This document shows positions 34,197 to 43,563 of a stretch of DNA of 64,000 nucleotides, piece after piece. The stretch is from Rhizobium sp. P40RR-XXII. Lineage in GTDB: Bacteria; Pseudomonadota; Alphaproteobacteria; Rhizobiales; Rhizobiaceae. The DNA lies in NCBI RefSeq assembly GCF_012641405.1, contig NZ_JABAII010000006.1, positions 62,001 through 126,000 on the forward strand, given 5' to 3'. Each line of letters starts with the position of its first letter. The first letter of the stretch is position 1. The notes below the pieces were generated by a model. That model ran no database searches. It saw only the letters and a program-made list of their open reading frames with translations, and had not been told where the DNA came from. The position numbers and the translations under genes are program-made.

Positions 34197-35576
34197 ATGC
34201 TGGACAAGCGCAACGAACTGAACGCCTGGGACAGGGACCATTTCTTCCATCCGTCGACCCATATGGGAATGCATGCGCGCGGCGAAACTCCGACCCGCGT
34301 CATCGCCGGCGCCGAAGGCGTTTACATCACCGACACCAACGGCAAGACAAGCCTCGACGCCTTTGCCGGTCTTTACTGCGTCAATGTCGGTTATGGCCGG
34401 CAGAAAATCGCCGATGCGATCGCCGAACAGGCAAACAACCTCGCCTATTACCACGCCTATGTCGGCCATGGCACGGAAGCCTCGATCACGCTATCCAAGA
34501 TGATCATCGACCGCGCGCCGGATGGCATGAGCCGCGTCTATTTCGGCCTTTCCGGCTCCGACGCCAACGAGACCAACATCAAGCTCATCTGGTACTACAA
34601 CAACATCCTTGGCCGCCCGGAAAAGAAGAAGATCATCTCCCGCTGGCGCGGCTATCATGGCTCCGGCGTCATGACGGGGAGCCTCACCGGCCTGGAGCTC
34701 TTCCACAACGCCTTCGACCTGCCGCGCGCGCCCATTCTTCATACCGAAGCACCTTATTTCTTCCGCCGCGCCGACCGGTCGATGAATGAGGAGCAGTTCG
34801 CGCAGCATTGTGCCGACAGACTGGAGGACATGATCCTCGCCGAAGGTCCGGAAACGGTCGCAGCCTTCATCGGCGAACCGATCCTCGGCACCGGCGGCAT
34901 CGTTCCGCCGCCGAAGACCTACTGGCAGAAGATCCAGGCCGTTCTCGACAAATACGATGTGCTGCTCGTGGCTGACGAAGTCGTCACCGGCTTCGGCCGT
35001 CTCGGCACGATGTTCGGCTCCGATCATTACGGCATGAAGCCGGACCTGATCACCATCGCCAAGGGTCTGACGTCTGCCTACGCGCCGCTTTCCGGCAGCA
35101 TCGTTTCCGACAAGATGTGGCAGGTTCTCGTTCAGGGATCCGACCAGCTTGGCGCCATCGGCCACGGCTGGACCTATTCTGCCCACCCGATCTGCGCGGC
35201 TGCCGGCATCGCCAATCTCGAACTGGTCGATGAACTCGGCATCGTCGAAAATTCTGGCTCCACCGGTGCCTACTTCCGCTCGGAGCTCACGAAGGCAGTC
35301 GGCGATCACAGGCATGTCGGCGAGGTCCGTGGCGACGGGCTGATGGCGGCCGTCGAATTCGTCGAGGACAAGGATGATCGCAAGTTCTTTGACCCGGCGA
35401 AGAAGATCGGCCCGCAGGTGGCGGCAGCGCTGCTTGAGCGCGGCGTCATAGGTCGTGCCATGCCGCAGGGAGACATCCTCGGCTTTGCCCCGCCGCTGTG
35501 CCTGACCCGTGAGGAAGCCGATACCGTCGTCAAGGCGGCCGCCGGCGCCATCGAAAGCGTGCTTTCGAACCGCTGA
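34197..35576 (+). CDS. doeD: Class III aminotransferase, diaminobutyrate transaminase of ectoine catabolism
   Basis: A 459-residue PLP enzyme. FGLSGSDANETNIKLIWYY binds the cofactor phosphate, VLLVADEVVTGFGRLG holds the PLP-ring Asp, and LITIAKGLTSAYAPL carries the Schiff-base Lys. It should transaminate L-2,4-diaminobutyrate to aspartate semialdehyde, the substrate of the preceding DoeC. It starts 31 bases after doeC with an AAGAAGGAA Shine-Dalgarno; the longer frame from 34065 overlaps doeC and was not used. Confidence 0.9.
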   Translation: MLDKRNELNAWDRDHFFHPSTHMGMHARGETPTRVIAGAEGVYITDTNGKTSLDAFAGLYCVNVGYGRQKIADAIAEQANNLAYYHAYVGHGTEASITLSKMIIDRAPDGMSRVYFGLSGSDANETNIKLIWYYNNILGRPEKKKIISRWRGYHGSGVMTGSLTGLELFHNAFDLPRAPILHTEAPYFFRRADRSMNEEQFAQHCADRLEDMILAEGPETVAAFIGEPILGTGGIVPPPKTYWQKIQAVLDKYDVLLVADEVVTGFGRLGTMFGSDHYGMKPDLITIAKGLTSAYAPLSGSIVSDKMWQVLVQGSDQLGAIGHGWTYSAHPICAAAGIANLELVDELGIVENSGSTGAYFRSELTKAVGDHRHVGEVRGDGLMAAVEFVEDKDDRKFFDPAKKIGPQVAAALLERGVIGRAMPQGDILGFAPPLCLTREEADTVVKAAAGAIESVLSNR

Positions 35577-35617
35577 TCCGGCCGGCCGGAAGAATGGCTC
35601 TGTTTTGCGAGACGATT

Positions 35618-35647
35618 TGGCGGCCCGTTGTTGACAACGGGCCGCCA
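35618..35647. terminator. Perfect 13-bp hairpin between doeD and enuR
   Basis: Arms 35618-35630 and 35635-35647 are exact complements with a TTGA loop, 42 bases after the doeD stop. The stem is very GC-rich but no T-run follows. It probably ends or attenuates the doeXCD transcript and separates it from the enuR promoter. Confidence 0.65.
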
Positions 35648-35684
35648 GATCTCATTCGGTCATCGCCATCCGGCAATGGATGGT

Positions 35685-35725
35685 ATACATGGATCTTGAG
35701 AATTGTACCGGATCAATCCATGTAT
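35685..35725. promoter_or_regulatory. Candidate EnuR operator at the enuR start
   Basis: Ten-base arms ATACATGGAT (35685-35694) and ATCCATGTAT (35716-35725) are perfect inverted repeats separated by 21 bases; the right arm overlaps the enuR start codon at 35720. Inside the left half, 35689-35707 resembles the eutB upstream region (44643-44662). A MocR regulator bound here would block its own transcription or translation. The repeat is seen; the function is inferred. Confidence 0.5.
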
Positions 35726-37150
35726 CGTCATGATTCAAAAGACCAGGACAATGGCGCCTGGAAACCCGTCCTCCAGCATCGCAAGGGCGTGACCAAGCAC
35801 AAGCTGCTCACCGACAAGATCATCGCCGACATCGATGACGGCATCCTGCCGGTGCACGCGCAGATGCCGACGCATCGCGATCTCGCCCATGCGCTTGGCA
35901 TTTCGGTCCAGACTGTGAGCCTGAGCTACAAGGAAGCGGAGCGTCGCGGCTATCTGCGCGGGGAAGTCGGACGCGGTACCTTCGTGCGCAGCCGCGTCAC
36001 CGAACGCGCCGACAGCTTCATGCTCGATCGCGATCCGAGCGGCAGCGCCGATCTCTCCATCATCCGGGCCGTCTATACGGAGGCGCATGAACGATCGGCT
36101 CGTGAACTCATGCAGGCGCTGGCCGAAAGCGACAATAGCAGCTTCATGCGGCCCTGCAGGCCGATCGCTGGCCTCGATGCCCATCGCGCAGCAGCGCAGG
36201 TCTGGCTCTCAGGCCTGTCGGTCAAGGCCGATCCGGACCGAATCCTGGTCACGAATGGCGCCGCCCACGGACTGTTCCTTGCCGTCGCCTCGGTTGTTCG
36301 GCCCGGCGAAGTGGTCCTGACGGAAAGCCTGACCGATCACGGCATCATCGGCCTTGCCAATGTTTTGGGTTTCACGCTGCGTGGTCTTCCGACCGATCGC
36401 GAGGGTATCCTGCCAGAGGCTTTCGAGGCGGCCTGCGCCATCGGCGACGTGACGGCGCTTGTCATCGTTTCCTCGCTCGGCAATCCCACCAGCCACGTCA
36501 TGGGGGCCGAGCGCCGGCGCGCAATCGCCGATATAGCTCGCCGGCATGGTATCTTCGTCATCGAGGACGAGGTTTACAAATCGATGCTGCGCGATCCCCT
36601 TCCCTCCATGCCGGATCTCATCCCGGAACTCGGCTTCTTCGTGACCAGCTTCACGAAGTCCGTGATGACGGGATTGCGTATCGGCTATCTGGTGGTGCCA
36701 GCCCATTATTCGATCCGTGCCGCCTCGATCCTGCGCGTTACCGGGTGGAGCGCCACCAATGTCGTTGCCGAAATGGCGTCGCGCTGGGTTCTGGATGGGA
36801 CGGCGGAAGCCCTGCTTGCCGTCCAGCGCAGCGAAGCGGAGGCCCGGCAGGCGATCGTCTCCAACGTGATGGCCTCGTTCGTTGCCGGCAGTCATCCCCT
36901 GTCGCTTTGTGCATGGCTGTCGGTTCCCGAGCGCTGGACGGAGGAAGGCCTTGTGCGCGCACTTGCCCGCAAGGGTGTCGCGGTCACGCCGTCCGATCCG
37001 TTTGTCGCCGGTGGAGAGCGGCCGGTTGGCGGCATTCGCATCTGCCTGGGCGGCCGCCTGTCGCATTCCGCCCTTCGCTCGGCACTCGAAACCGTTCGCG
37101 GCACCTTCGAACAGTTGCCGCCTGTCTTCGACGTCGGCTCGATCGTTTAG
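35720..37150 (+). CDS. enuR: MocR/GabR-type PLP-dependent regulator of ectoine catabolism
   Basis: A 476-residue fusion of an N-terminal GntR winged helix (about residues 20-95: DIDDGILPVHAQMPTHRDLAHALGISVQTVSLSYKEAERRGYLRGEVGRGTFVR) and a class-I aminotransferase-like domain. The PLP-binding lysine is most likely in FVTSFTKSVMTGLRIGY. EnuR proteins repress ectoine uptake and catabolism genes until diaminobutyrate derivatives react with PLP. It lies between the doe and eut/ehu arms. Start ATG 35720 gives the normal family length; upstream sequence in frame is intergenic. Confidence 0.88.
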   Translation: MYRHDSKDQDNGAWKPVLQHRKGVTKHKLLTDKIIADIDDGILPVHAQMPTHRDLAHALGISVQTVSLSYKEAERRGYLRGEVGRGTFVRSRVTERADSFMLDRDPSGSADLSIIRAVYTEAHERSARELMQALAESDNSSFMRPCRPIAGLDAHRAAAQVWLSGLSVKADPDRILVTNGAAHGLFLAVASVVRPGEVVLTESLTDHGIIGLANVLGFTLRGLPTDREGILPEAFEAACAIGDVTALVIVSSLGNPTSHVMGAERRRAIADIARRHGIFVIEDEVYKSMLRDPLPSMPDLIPELGFFVTSFTKSVMTGLRIGYLVVPAHYSIRAASILRVTGWSATNVVAEMASRWVLDGTAEALLAVQRSEAEARQAIVSNVMASFVAGSHPLSLCAWLSVPERWTEEGLVRALARKGVAVTPSDPFVAGGERPVGGIRICLGGRLSHSALRSALETVRGTFEQLPPVFDVGSIV

Positions 37151-37171
37151 CCTTGCCGCAGCTCAATCCCG

Positions 37172-37936
37172 TCAAAGGATCGAGCGCAGAAACTCCTTCG
37201 TGCGCTCTTCCTTCGGCGCGCTGAAGATCTCTTCCGGCTTGCCTTGTTCGCAGATGCGGCCCTTGTCGAAGAAACAGACGCGGTCGGACACTTCGCGGGC
37301 AAAGCGCATTTCATGCGTGACCAGCAGCATGGTCAGATCGTGCTCATGGGCGAGATCGCGGATGACGCCGAGCACTTCGCCGACAAGCTGCGGATCGAGC
37401 GCCGATGTCGGTTCGTCGAACAGCAACACTCTTGGACGCATGGCGAGCGCGCGTGCGATTGCTACGCGCTGCTGCTGGCCGCCGGAAAGCTGGCTTGGAT
37501 AGTGATCCTTCTTCTCCGAAAGCCCGACCATGCGCAAGAGATCGACGGCACGGCATTCGGCTTCCGCCCGCCCAAGCCCGAGCACGCGCATCGGCGCCTC
37601 GACGACATTGCGCAGCACGGTCATATGCGGAAACAGATTGAAGCTCTGGAAGACCATGCCGACATGGGTGCGGATCTGGCGCAGATGAGCCTCGCTGGCG
37701 AGGAAGCGCCCGCGGCCGTTTTCCTGATGATAGGACATGCCGGCCAGGTGCAGGGTTCCTTCCTGGAAAGGTTCAAGCGTCATCAGGATGCGCAGGACGG
37801 TTGATTTTCCGGAACCGGAAGGGCCGATCAGTGTCACCTTCTCGCCGGGCGTGACGTCGAAGCAGAAATTGTCGAGCACGGTCAGGTGGCCGTAGCGCTT
37901 GGTCACATCTTGAAAGCGGATCAGTGGTTGCGTCAT
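37172..37936 (-). CDS. ehuA: Ectoine ABC transporter ATPase
   Basis: A 254-residue amino-acid-type (HisP/GlnQ-like) ATPase. Walker [10 protein letters not shown] is at residues 38-46, [14 protein letters not shown] contains the Q-loop, [15 protein letters not shown] is the signature, [12 protein letters not shown] the Walker B. It is the last gene of the eut-ehu operon and its start overlaps the EhuD stop (ATGA). It powers ectoine/hydroxyectoine uptake; assignment to ectoine rests on the operon, as the protein itself is generic. Confidence 0.9.
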   Translation of the reverse strand: MTQPLIRFQDVTKRYGHLTVLDNFCFDVTPGEKVTLIGPSGSGKSTVLRILMTLEPFQEGTLHLAGMSYHQENGRGRFLASEAHLRQIRTHVGMVFQSFNLFPHMTVLRNVVEAPMRVLGLGRAEAECRAVDLLRMVGLSEKKDHYPSQLSGGQQQRVAIARALAMRPRVLLFDEPTSALDPQLVGEVLGVIRDLAHEHDLTMLLVTHEMRFAREVSDRVCFFDKGRICEQGKPEEIFSAPKEERTKEFLRSIL

Positions 37937-38625
37937 TTGAGAGCGATTCCGTTTTTCGGCAACGCCTTTTCGAGCCAATGAATGGCTGCCGAGCAGACGA
38001 GCGTGAGGATGAGGAAGATCAGACCGACGAGGGAAAGCGGCACCAGATACTCGAACGTCCGATCCCCGATGAGATTGGCGAGGTTGAGCATGTCGACCAC
38101 CGTGACGACGGACAGGACCGGCGTCTCCTTGAGCATGGAGACGAGATAGTTGCCCATGGCCGGAATGATGCGGGGAATGGCCTGTGGGATGATGATATCC
38201 CAATAGGTGCGGCCGCGCGCGAGATTGAGTGCCGTCGCAGCCTCCCATTGCCCAAGCGGCACCGCATCCAGACCGCCGCGATAGACCTCCGACGTATAGG
38301 CCGAATATTGCAGCCCGAGCGCCAGCGCACCGGTCAGGAAGGCCGGCAGCACAATGCCGTAGATCGGCAGGACGTAGTAAAGGAAGAAGAGCTGAACGAG
38401 CAGCGGCGTATCGCGCAGGAACTCGATGACGAAAGCCGTCGGCCAGGAGATCGCCGCGAAGCGGCTGCGCCGCAGCAAAGCGAAGACCAGGCCGAGAACA
38501 AGGGCGATCGCAAAACCCGCGGCTGCCGCCTCCAGCGTGACGATCAAGCCGATGCCGAGGATCGGCAGGATCGACAATGCGAAGGACAGCGTGGTCGACG
38601 TGTCCCAGGTAAAACCATACATCAT
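37933..38625 (-). CDS. ehuD: Ectoine ABC transporter permease
   Basis: A 230-residue HisM/GlnP-type permease with about five membrane segments and the EAA-like loop [28 protein letters not shown] conserved [16 protein letters not shown] stretch is typical of polar amino-acid permeases. It starts at 38625 within the EhuC stop and overlaps ehuA (ATGA). The longer frame up to 39282 is a shadow of ehuC. Confidence 0.88.
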   Translation of the reverse strand: MMYGFTWDTSTTLSFALSILPILGIGLIVTLEAAAAGFAIALVLGLVFALLRRSRFAAISWPTAFVIEFLRDTPLLVQLFFLYYVLPIYGIVLPAFLTGALALGLQYSAYTSEVYRGGLDAVPLGQWEAATALNLARGRTYWDIIIPQAIPRIIPAMGNYLVSMLKETPVLSVVTVVDMLNLANLIGDRTFEYLVPLSLVGLIFLILTLVCSAAIHWLEKALPKNGIALK

Positions 38626-39287
38626 GCCGGCGCCCTCCCCGGGAAAGCGACGCCGCGGCGAAGGATCGTTTCCAGCCAGCGCATGAAGGCAACCAGAATG
38701 AGCGCCATGATGAAATATCCAATCAGCGTCAGCGAATAGATCGTCACGCTGTCGAGCGTGATGTTGCGCAATTGCTGTGCCTGGAACGTCAGATCGCTGA
38801 TCGAGATCAGCGACACCAATGCTGTATCCTTCAGGTTCTGCACGGCAAGATTGCCGAAAGCCGGCATCATTTCGACCACCGCCTGCGGCAGGACGATATG
38901 GAAGAGCGTCTGACCCTGCTTGAAATTCAACGCCCGCGCCGCCTCGTGCTGCGTATCGGGAACCGCTTGCAGCGCGCCACGCACCACTTCCGCGCCATAG
39001 GCGCCGATATTGAGTGCCAGACCGGCAATGCCCGTGGTGATGGGATCGAAGGAGATCCCGATCAGCGGCAGCGCATAATAGAGCCAGAAAAGCTGCACCA
39101 GAAGCGACGTGCCGCGAAATATCTCGATATAAACGATCGCGATTCCGGAGAGCAACCGCCCTCCGGCAAAGCGTGCAAGGCCGGCCGCAAAGGCGAAGAT
39201 CGCGCCGAGAAACATGGAGGCGATGGCGATGAGCGCCGTCACCTCGGCGCCCTTCAGTAATGCGGGCAGATAATGTGTCCAACTCAT
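38622..39287 (-). CDS. ehuC: Ectoine ABC transporter permease
   Basis: A 221-residue polar-amino-acid-type permease, partner of EhuD. It has the [18 protein letters not shown] helix and the docking loop [26 protein letters not shown]. It starts with ATG 39287, 93 bases after ehuB across an intercistronic hairpin, and overlaps ehuD by four bases. Confidence 0.88.
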   Translation of the reverse strand: MSWTHYLPALLKGAEVTALIAIASMFLGAIFAFAAGLARFAGGRLLSGIAIVYIEIFRGTSLLVQLFWLYYALPLIGISFDPITTGIAGLALNIGAYGAEVVRGALQAVPDTQHEAARALNFKQGQTLFHIVLPQAVVEMMPAFGNLAVQNLKDTALVSLISISDLTFQAQQLRNITLDSVTIYSLTLIGYFIMALILVAFMRWLETILRRGVAFPGRAPA

Positions 39288-39322
39288 GTCCGGGTCACCT
39301 CCGTTTCAGGATGGGAGGGGCC

Positions 39323-39364
39323 GAGCGACCTGGCGATTGTCCGCAGACCGCCGCCAGATCGCTC
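39323..39364 (-). other. Intercistronic hairpin between ehuB and ehuC
   Basis: Arms 39323-39335 and 39352-39364 pair over 13 bases with one mismatch (a possible wobble), loop 16 bases, 17 bases after the ehuB stop. Such hairpins often stabilise the binding-protein part of an ABC-transporter mRNA so that more binding protein than permease is made. Confidence 0.5.
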
Positions 39365-39380
39365 ACGATTATCAATAGGC

Positions 39381-40238
39381 TCACTTGCCCGCGCACAGAT
39401 CTTCGGTGCTCTTCGTGCGTGCGGCCTCGACACTTTCGGCGCTAAGACCATAAGACATCAAGATCTTCTTGTAGTCGTCGGTCTTCTTGAAGGCTTCGAG
39501 GGCGGTATTGAAGGCCTTGTAAAGATCCTTGTCCTCGGGCCGGAAATCGAAGCCGCCATAGCTTCTGACGGATTTTCCGCTGATGACCGGATCGGTGAAC
39601 GGCTCCGCATGCTCGACATTCGTGCCACCCTGAACGAGCTTGGCGACGGTCAGCTCGGTTGCCGCATAGGCGTCGGCACGGCCGGTCTGGATCGTGGAAA
39701 GCGCATCCGCATTCGCCTGGATCATGACGATCTGGGATTCCGGAATGCCCAGCCCATGGAAGAAATCGAGCTGATCGGCACCCGATACGATCGCGACCTT
39801 CAGAGACGGATCCTTCTTGATGTCCTCATAGGAATGCAGCTTCTTCGGATTGCCCTTCGGCACCAACAGCCCCTCGCCATAGCTGGAGTTCGGCGTGGTG
39901 AACTGCACCTGCTTGCAGCGTTCCGGCAAAATGTTCTGCTCGGCGGCAACGAAGTCGAAGCGCTTGGCTTTCAGGCCGGGGATCAGCGATCCGAACGGCG
40001 TCACGGTCCAGTCGACTTCCTTGACACCCATCGACTTCAGGACCGCGGCGGCGACATCGGGACCGATGCCCTTGGCGGCGCCGCTCTCGTCCATATAGCT
40101 GTAGGGAACCTCATTGGCGCTGGCGCCGCGGATATAGCCATCCTTCTTGATCTGCTCGAGGCTGGCGGCATGGGCGGATGCGGCCAGGCCGATGGTCAGG
40201 CCCATGGCGGCGAGGCTGCGGTAAAAATTCGATCTCAT
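39381..40238 (-). CDS. ehuB: Ectoine/hydroxyectoine periplasmic binding protein
   Basis: A 285-residue family-3 solute-binding protein. Signal peptide MRSNFYRSLAAMGLTIGLAASAHA (cleavage after residue 24), then SLEQIKKDGYIRGASANEVPYSYMDESGAAKGIGPDVAAAVLKSMGV, the usual opening of EhuB-like proteins, and later CKQVQFTTPNSSYGEGLLVPKG. It captures ectoines with high affinity in the periplasm. Its start has AGAGGAGTG as Shine-Dalgarno. It follows doeB by 104 bases, which hold small GC-rich hairpins. Confidence 0.9.
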   Translation of the reverse strand: MRSNFYRSLAAMGLTIGLAASAHAASLEQIKKDGYIRGASANEVPYSYMDESGAAKGIGPDVAAAVLKSMGVKEVDWTVTPFGSLIPGLKAKRFDFVAAEQNILPERCKQVQFTTPNSSYGEGLLVPKGNPKKLHSYEDIKKDPSLKVAIVSGADQLDFFHGLGIPESQIVMIQANADALSTIQTGRADAYAATELTVAKLVQGGTNVEHAEPFTDPVISGKSVRSYGGFDFRPEDKDLYKAFNTALEAFKKTDDYKKILMSYGLSAESVEAARTKSTEDLCAGK

Positions 40239-40342
40239 CGTTCACTCCTCTGTGGTTGAAGTCCGTCATCGGCTGTCCGGTTTTCCGGATCTTTGCCGTT
40301 AACGGGGTGGTGATCCGCGCCGCGCTGTCGCGGCACGGTAAT

Positions 40343-41362
40343 TCAGGGGCCTTCCGTCAAGGTTGCAACGACGGCGAGGCAATCCCCGGTCTTGATGAGG
40401 CCGGGGAAATGACGTGCGGCAAGAACACCGTCCAGCGCCGCCCGATAGTCTAATGGTACGGATCCAGTACGGCCGATTGGATGGATGCGGGCGATGATCT
40501 CTCCCCGCAAAACCGTGTCGCCCAAATCCTTGAGCGGCTCGAAAAGCCCGTCGGCCTCGGCGAAGACGAAACAGTCGGAGGACGGCATGTCGAGCCATTG
40601 CGTCGCTTCGATCTCCGGCTTGCCTGCAACGATTCCCGCGTGCTTCAGGACATTCAGGACACCGCGCTTGGCAATGGAAGCCGTACGCGCCGATATGGTT
40701 CCACCGCCCGAAAGCTCGGTGGTCACGAAGACCTTGCCCATCTCCTCGGCCGTGGTGTCGTACATGCCGACGGCATCGATCTCGATCATCCGCATGGAAT
40801 AGGGTGCGGAAAACGCGGCGACGCCATCGAAGCAGGCTTTCTCCTGGCCCTTATCGGGCAGAGCATGCGCTGCGGCATAGGGCAGGAAATCGAGGGTACG
40901 GCCGCCCGAATGGAAATCGAGCACGATGTCGGCCAGCGGCAGTAGATGGCGGGTAAAGTAATCGGCGATCTTCTCCGTCACGCTGCCATCAGGCCGACCG
41001 GGAAAACTCCGATTGAGATTACCCTTGTCGATCGGAGAGGTGCGGGTGGCTGCCTGGAAGGCAGGATAATTCATCGCCGGAACGATGATGATCCTCCCCT
41101 CGATCTCCTCGGCCTTCAGCGTCCGAGCCAGATCGAAAAGCGCGACAGGCCCCTCATATTCATCGCCATGATTGGCGCCGGTCAAAAGCGCCGTCGGCCC
41201 CTCACCGTTCCTGATGACGCAGATCGGGATCATGATCGAACCCCATGCGGAATCGTCGCGCGACCAGGGAAGACGCAGGTGGCCGTGCTGGATACCGTCG
41301 CGGCCGAAGTCGACGGTCGGGGTGATCGGCGATGGTCGTTTGGAAATGCTCATGCTGTTCAT
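40343..41362 (-). CDS. doeB: N-acetyl-L-2,4-diaminobutyrate deacetylase
   Basis: Also known as eutE. A 339-residue zinc hydrolase of the succinylglutamate desuccinylase/aspartoacylase family. The metal site reads TGANHGDEYEG (His and Glu) and DIVLDFHSGG (second His). It removes acetate from N-alpha-acetyl-diaminobutyrate produced by DoeA, giving diaminobutyrate for DoeD. The frame opens with a TTG at 41371; ATG 41362 or ATG 41353 are likelier starts. It follows doeA by about 10 bases. Confidence 0.9.
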   Translation of the reverse strand: MNSMSISKRPSPITPTVDFGRDGIQHGHLRLPWSRDDSAWGSIMIPICVIRNGEGPTALLTGANHGDEYEGPVALFDLARTLKAEEIEGRIIIVPAMNYPAFQAATRTSPIDKGNLNRSFPGRPDGSVTEKIADYFTRHLLPLADIVLDFHSGGRTLDFLPYAAAHALPDKGQEKACFDGVAAFSAPYSMRMIEIDAVGMYDTTAEEMGKVFVTTELSGGGTISARTASIAKRGVLNVLKHAGIVAGKPEIEATQWLDMPSSDCFVFAEADGLFEPLKDLGDTVLRGEIIARIHPIGRTGSVPLDYRAALDGVLAARHFPGLIKTGDCLAVVATLTEGP

Positions 41363-41371
41363 CTCAGGCAA

Positions 41372-42550
41372 TCACTTCACGACAAGCCGGCGTGGCACGT
41401 TAGAGAGGCATTCGACGCCGCTCTCGGTGATGACGATGCTTTCCGTGATCTCCATACCCATGTCTTCGAGCCAGAGGCCGGTCATGAAGTGAAAGGTCAT
41501 GCCGGGCAGGAGTTCGGTGCGATCGCCAGGGCGCAGGCTCATGGTGCGCTCACCCCAATCCGGCGGATAGGACAGGCCGATCGGATAGCCCGTGCGGTTG
41601 TCCTTAACGATCCCGTATTTCTTCAGGACGGCAAAAAAGGCGTTGGCAATGTCCTCGCAGGCGTTACCCGGCTTGGCGGCGGCAAGGCCGGCCTCCATGC
41701 CTTCGAGCGTCGCCTTCTCCGCATCCAGAAACGCCTGGGTCGGCTTGCCGAGGAACACGGTGCGCGACAGCGGGCAATGATAGCGGCGATAGCAGCCGGC
41801 GATCTCGAAGAAGGTGCCCTCGCCGCTTTTCATCGGCTTGTCGTCCCAGGTCAGATGCGGGGCGGAGGCATCGGCTCCCGACGGCAGCAGCGGCACGATT
41901 GCCGCATAATCCCCACCGAAGCCGTCGACGCCGCGAATGCCGGCATCGTAGATTTCGGCAACGAGATCGGACTTGCGGATTCCCGGCTCGACTTTCTCGA
42001 CGATCCGCTGGTGCATGGCTTCGACGATACGGCCGGCCTTGCGCATATAATCAAGCTCGGTCGGGCTTTTGACGGCGCGCTGCCAATTCACGAGCCCCTG
42101 GGCATCCTTGAAGCGGGCATTCGGCAGATGCTTGACGAGCGAGGCGTAGGCTGCGGCGGTGAACCAGTAATTGTCCATCTCGACGGCGATCGAGGCATTG
42201 GCCCAGCCGCCCTCCTCAATAATCTTCGAGAGCAAATCCATCGGATGGCGCTCGTTGGATTGTACATAGTGATCGGGATAGCCGATGATATTGTCGTGGG
42301 CGAGATAGGTCGTGCGCTTGGCGCCATTGGCATCCTGGCCGCGCCCGTACCAGATCGGGTCGCCGGAACCGGGTACCAGCACGCATTGATGGACGTAAAA
42401 GGACCAGCCGTCATAGCCGGTGAGCCAGTGCATGTTGGACGGATCCGTCACGATGACGAGGTCGACACCGGCCTTTTCCATGGCGCGGCGCGTCTTGGCG
42501 AGCCGCTCGGCATATTCGGCGCGGGTGAAATTGAGGGTCGGTTCGCTCAC
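41372..42550 (-). CDS. doeA: Ectoine hydrolase (M24 peptidase family)
   Basis: Also known as eutD. A 392-residue pita-bread-fold protein resembling Xaa-Pro dipeptidases: an N-terminal creatinase-like domain (VTDPSNMHWLTGYDGWSFYVHQ) and a C-terminal M24 domain. It opens the ectoine ring to N-alpha-acetyl-L-2,4-diaminobutyrate. The start is GTG at 42550, which overlaps the eutC stop by four bases; an upstream extension of the same frame to 42670 is only the shadow of eutC. No strong ATG exists nearby. Confidence 0.88.
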   Translation of the reverse strand: MSEPTLNFTRAEYAERLAKTRRAMEKAGVDLVIVTDPSNMHWLTGYDGWSFYVHQCVLVPGSGDPIWYGRGQDANGAKRTTYLAHDNIIGYPDHYVQSNERHPMDLLSKIIEEGGWANASIAVEMDNYWFTAAAYASLVKHLPNARFKDAQGLVNWQRAVKSPTELDYMRKAGRIVEAMHQRIVEKVEPGIRKSDLVAEIYDAGIRGVDGFGGDYAAIVPLLPSGADASAPHLTWDDKPMKSGEGTFFEIAGCYRRYHCPLSRTVFLGKPTQAFLDAEKATLEGMEAGLAAAKPGNACEDIANAFFAVLKKYGIVKDNRTGYPIGLSYPPDWGERTMSLRPGDRTELLPGMTFHFMTGLWLEDMGMEITESIVITESGVECLSNVPRRLVVK

Positions 42551-43563
42551 GCGGGGTCTCCTGATGCTTTTGTCGTTTCGATCGCCTGCCCCGTACCGGC
42601 TGAGACAGCACGGCGATGGGCAAGCGTGGCAATGGCGGTATCCTGCACGCCCGTCCCGGTCAGATCGCAAAGGGTGATCGCCTCGCGCGACCGTCGACCG
42701 GCCACCTGGCCTGAGACGATGGCGCCAAGTTCGGGAAAATCAGCCATCTCACTTGCAAGCCCTGCGGCGATCGCATGATGGAGCTCGCCCAGCCGCCGCG
42801 TCTGCTTTAAGCTGTCGGCGACGTAGGGCATGGCCTTTGCAATAGCTGCCGGATCGATCTCGTTCTTATGTTCGGCATCCGAGCCCATGGCGGTGATATG
42901 CTGGCCGGGCTGCAGCCAGGCGGCATCAAGGATCGGCTTATCCGAGGGTGTGGTGGTAACGATGATGTCGGCGCCACGGCAGGCTTCTTCGGCATCCGCT
43001 TCCGCCGAAACGGAGAAACCGAGCTCCACCGTCAGCTCCCTTGCGAGCTTCTCGGCCTTTACCGGATCGCGCGCCCAAATTCGGGCCGCCTCGATCGGCC
43101 GGACGAGTGTAAGCGCGCGCAATTGCAGGCGAGCCTGCATGCCCGCGCCGAGAATTGCGGCTATCCGGGCATCCGGACGGGAAAGATGCCGCGCGGCCAC
43201 GGCGCCCGCAGCGGCCGTGCGCACATCGGTCAGATAACCGTTATCGAGCAGAAGCGCCTCGACCAGGCCGGTGCGCGCCGACAAGAGCATCATCAACCCA
43301 TTGGTACTCGGCAGTCCAAGCGACGGATTGTTGAAGAAACCGGGACTGACCTTGATTGCGAAACTGTCGAGATCGGGAACATAAGCGGTCTTCACATCGA
43401 CCTCGCCACGATGGGCGGGGATATCCAGCCGCATGATGGGCGGCATTTCCACGGCCCTTGTCGCCAGTGCGGCAAAGGCCTGCTCGACGCAATCGACGGC
43501 ATCTCCGTCGAGCTGGACGATCTTGCGAAGGTCGGTTTCCGTCAGGATCAGCACACGCGTCAT
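42547..43563 (-). CDS. eutC: Ornithine cyclodeaminase-like hydroxyectoine-utilisation protein
   Basis: A 338-residue member of the ornithine cyclodeaminase/mu-crystallin family. The substrate segment is VKTAYVPDLDSFAIKVSPGFFNNPSLGLPS and the Rossmann motif AAILGAGMQARLQLRAL. EutB and EutC, with EutA, are thought to convert 5-hydroxyectoine towards ectoine. It overlaps both neighbours by four bases (ATGA with eutB, GTGA with doeA). Confidence 0.88.
   Translation of the reverse strand: MTRVLILTETDLRKIVQLDGDAVDCVEQAFAALATRAVEMPPIMRLDIPAHRGEVDVKTAYVPDLDSFAIKVSPGFFNNPSLGLPSTNGLMMLLSARTGLVEALLLDNGYLTDVRTAAAGAVAARHLSRPDARIAAILGAGMQARLQLRALTLVRPIEAARIWARDPVKAEKLARELTVELGFSVSAEADAEEACRGADIIVTTTPSDKPILDAAWLQPGQHITAMGSDAEHKNEIDPAAIAKAMPYVADSLKQTRRLGELHHAIAAGLASEMADFPELGAIVSGQVAGRRSREAITLCDLTGTGVQDTAIATLAHRRAVSAGTGQAIETTKASGDPA

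Noticed and set aside
40946..42778. A 610-residue plus-strand open frame over doeA and doeB
   Set aside because: It is antisense to recognisable doeA/doeB/eutC coding sequence, has no domain pattern and arises from the GC-rich codon bias of those genes.
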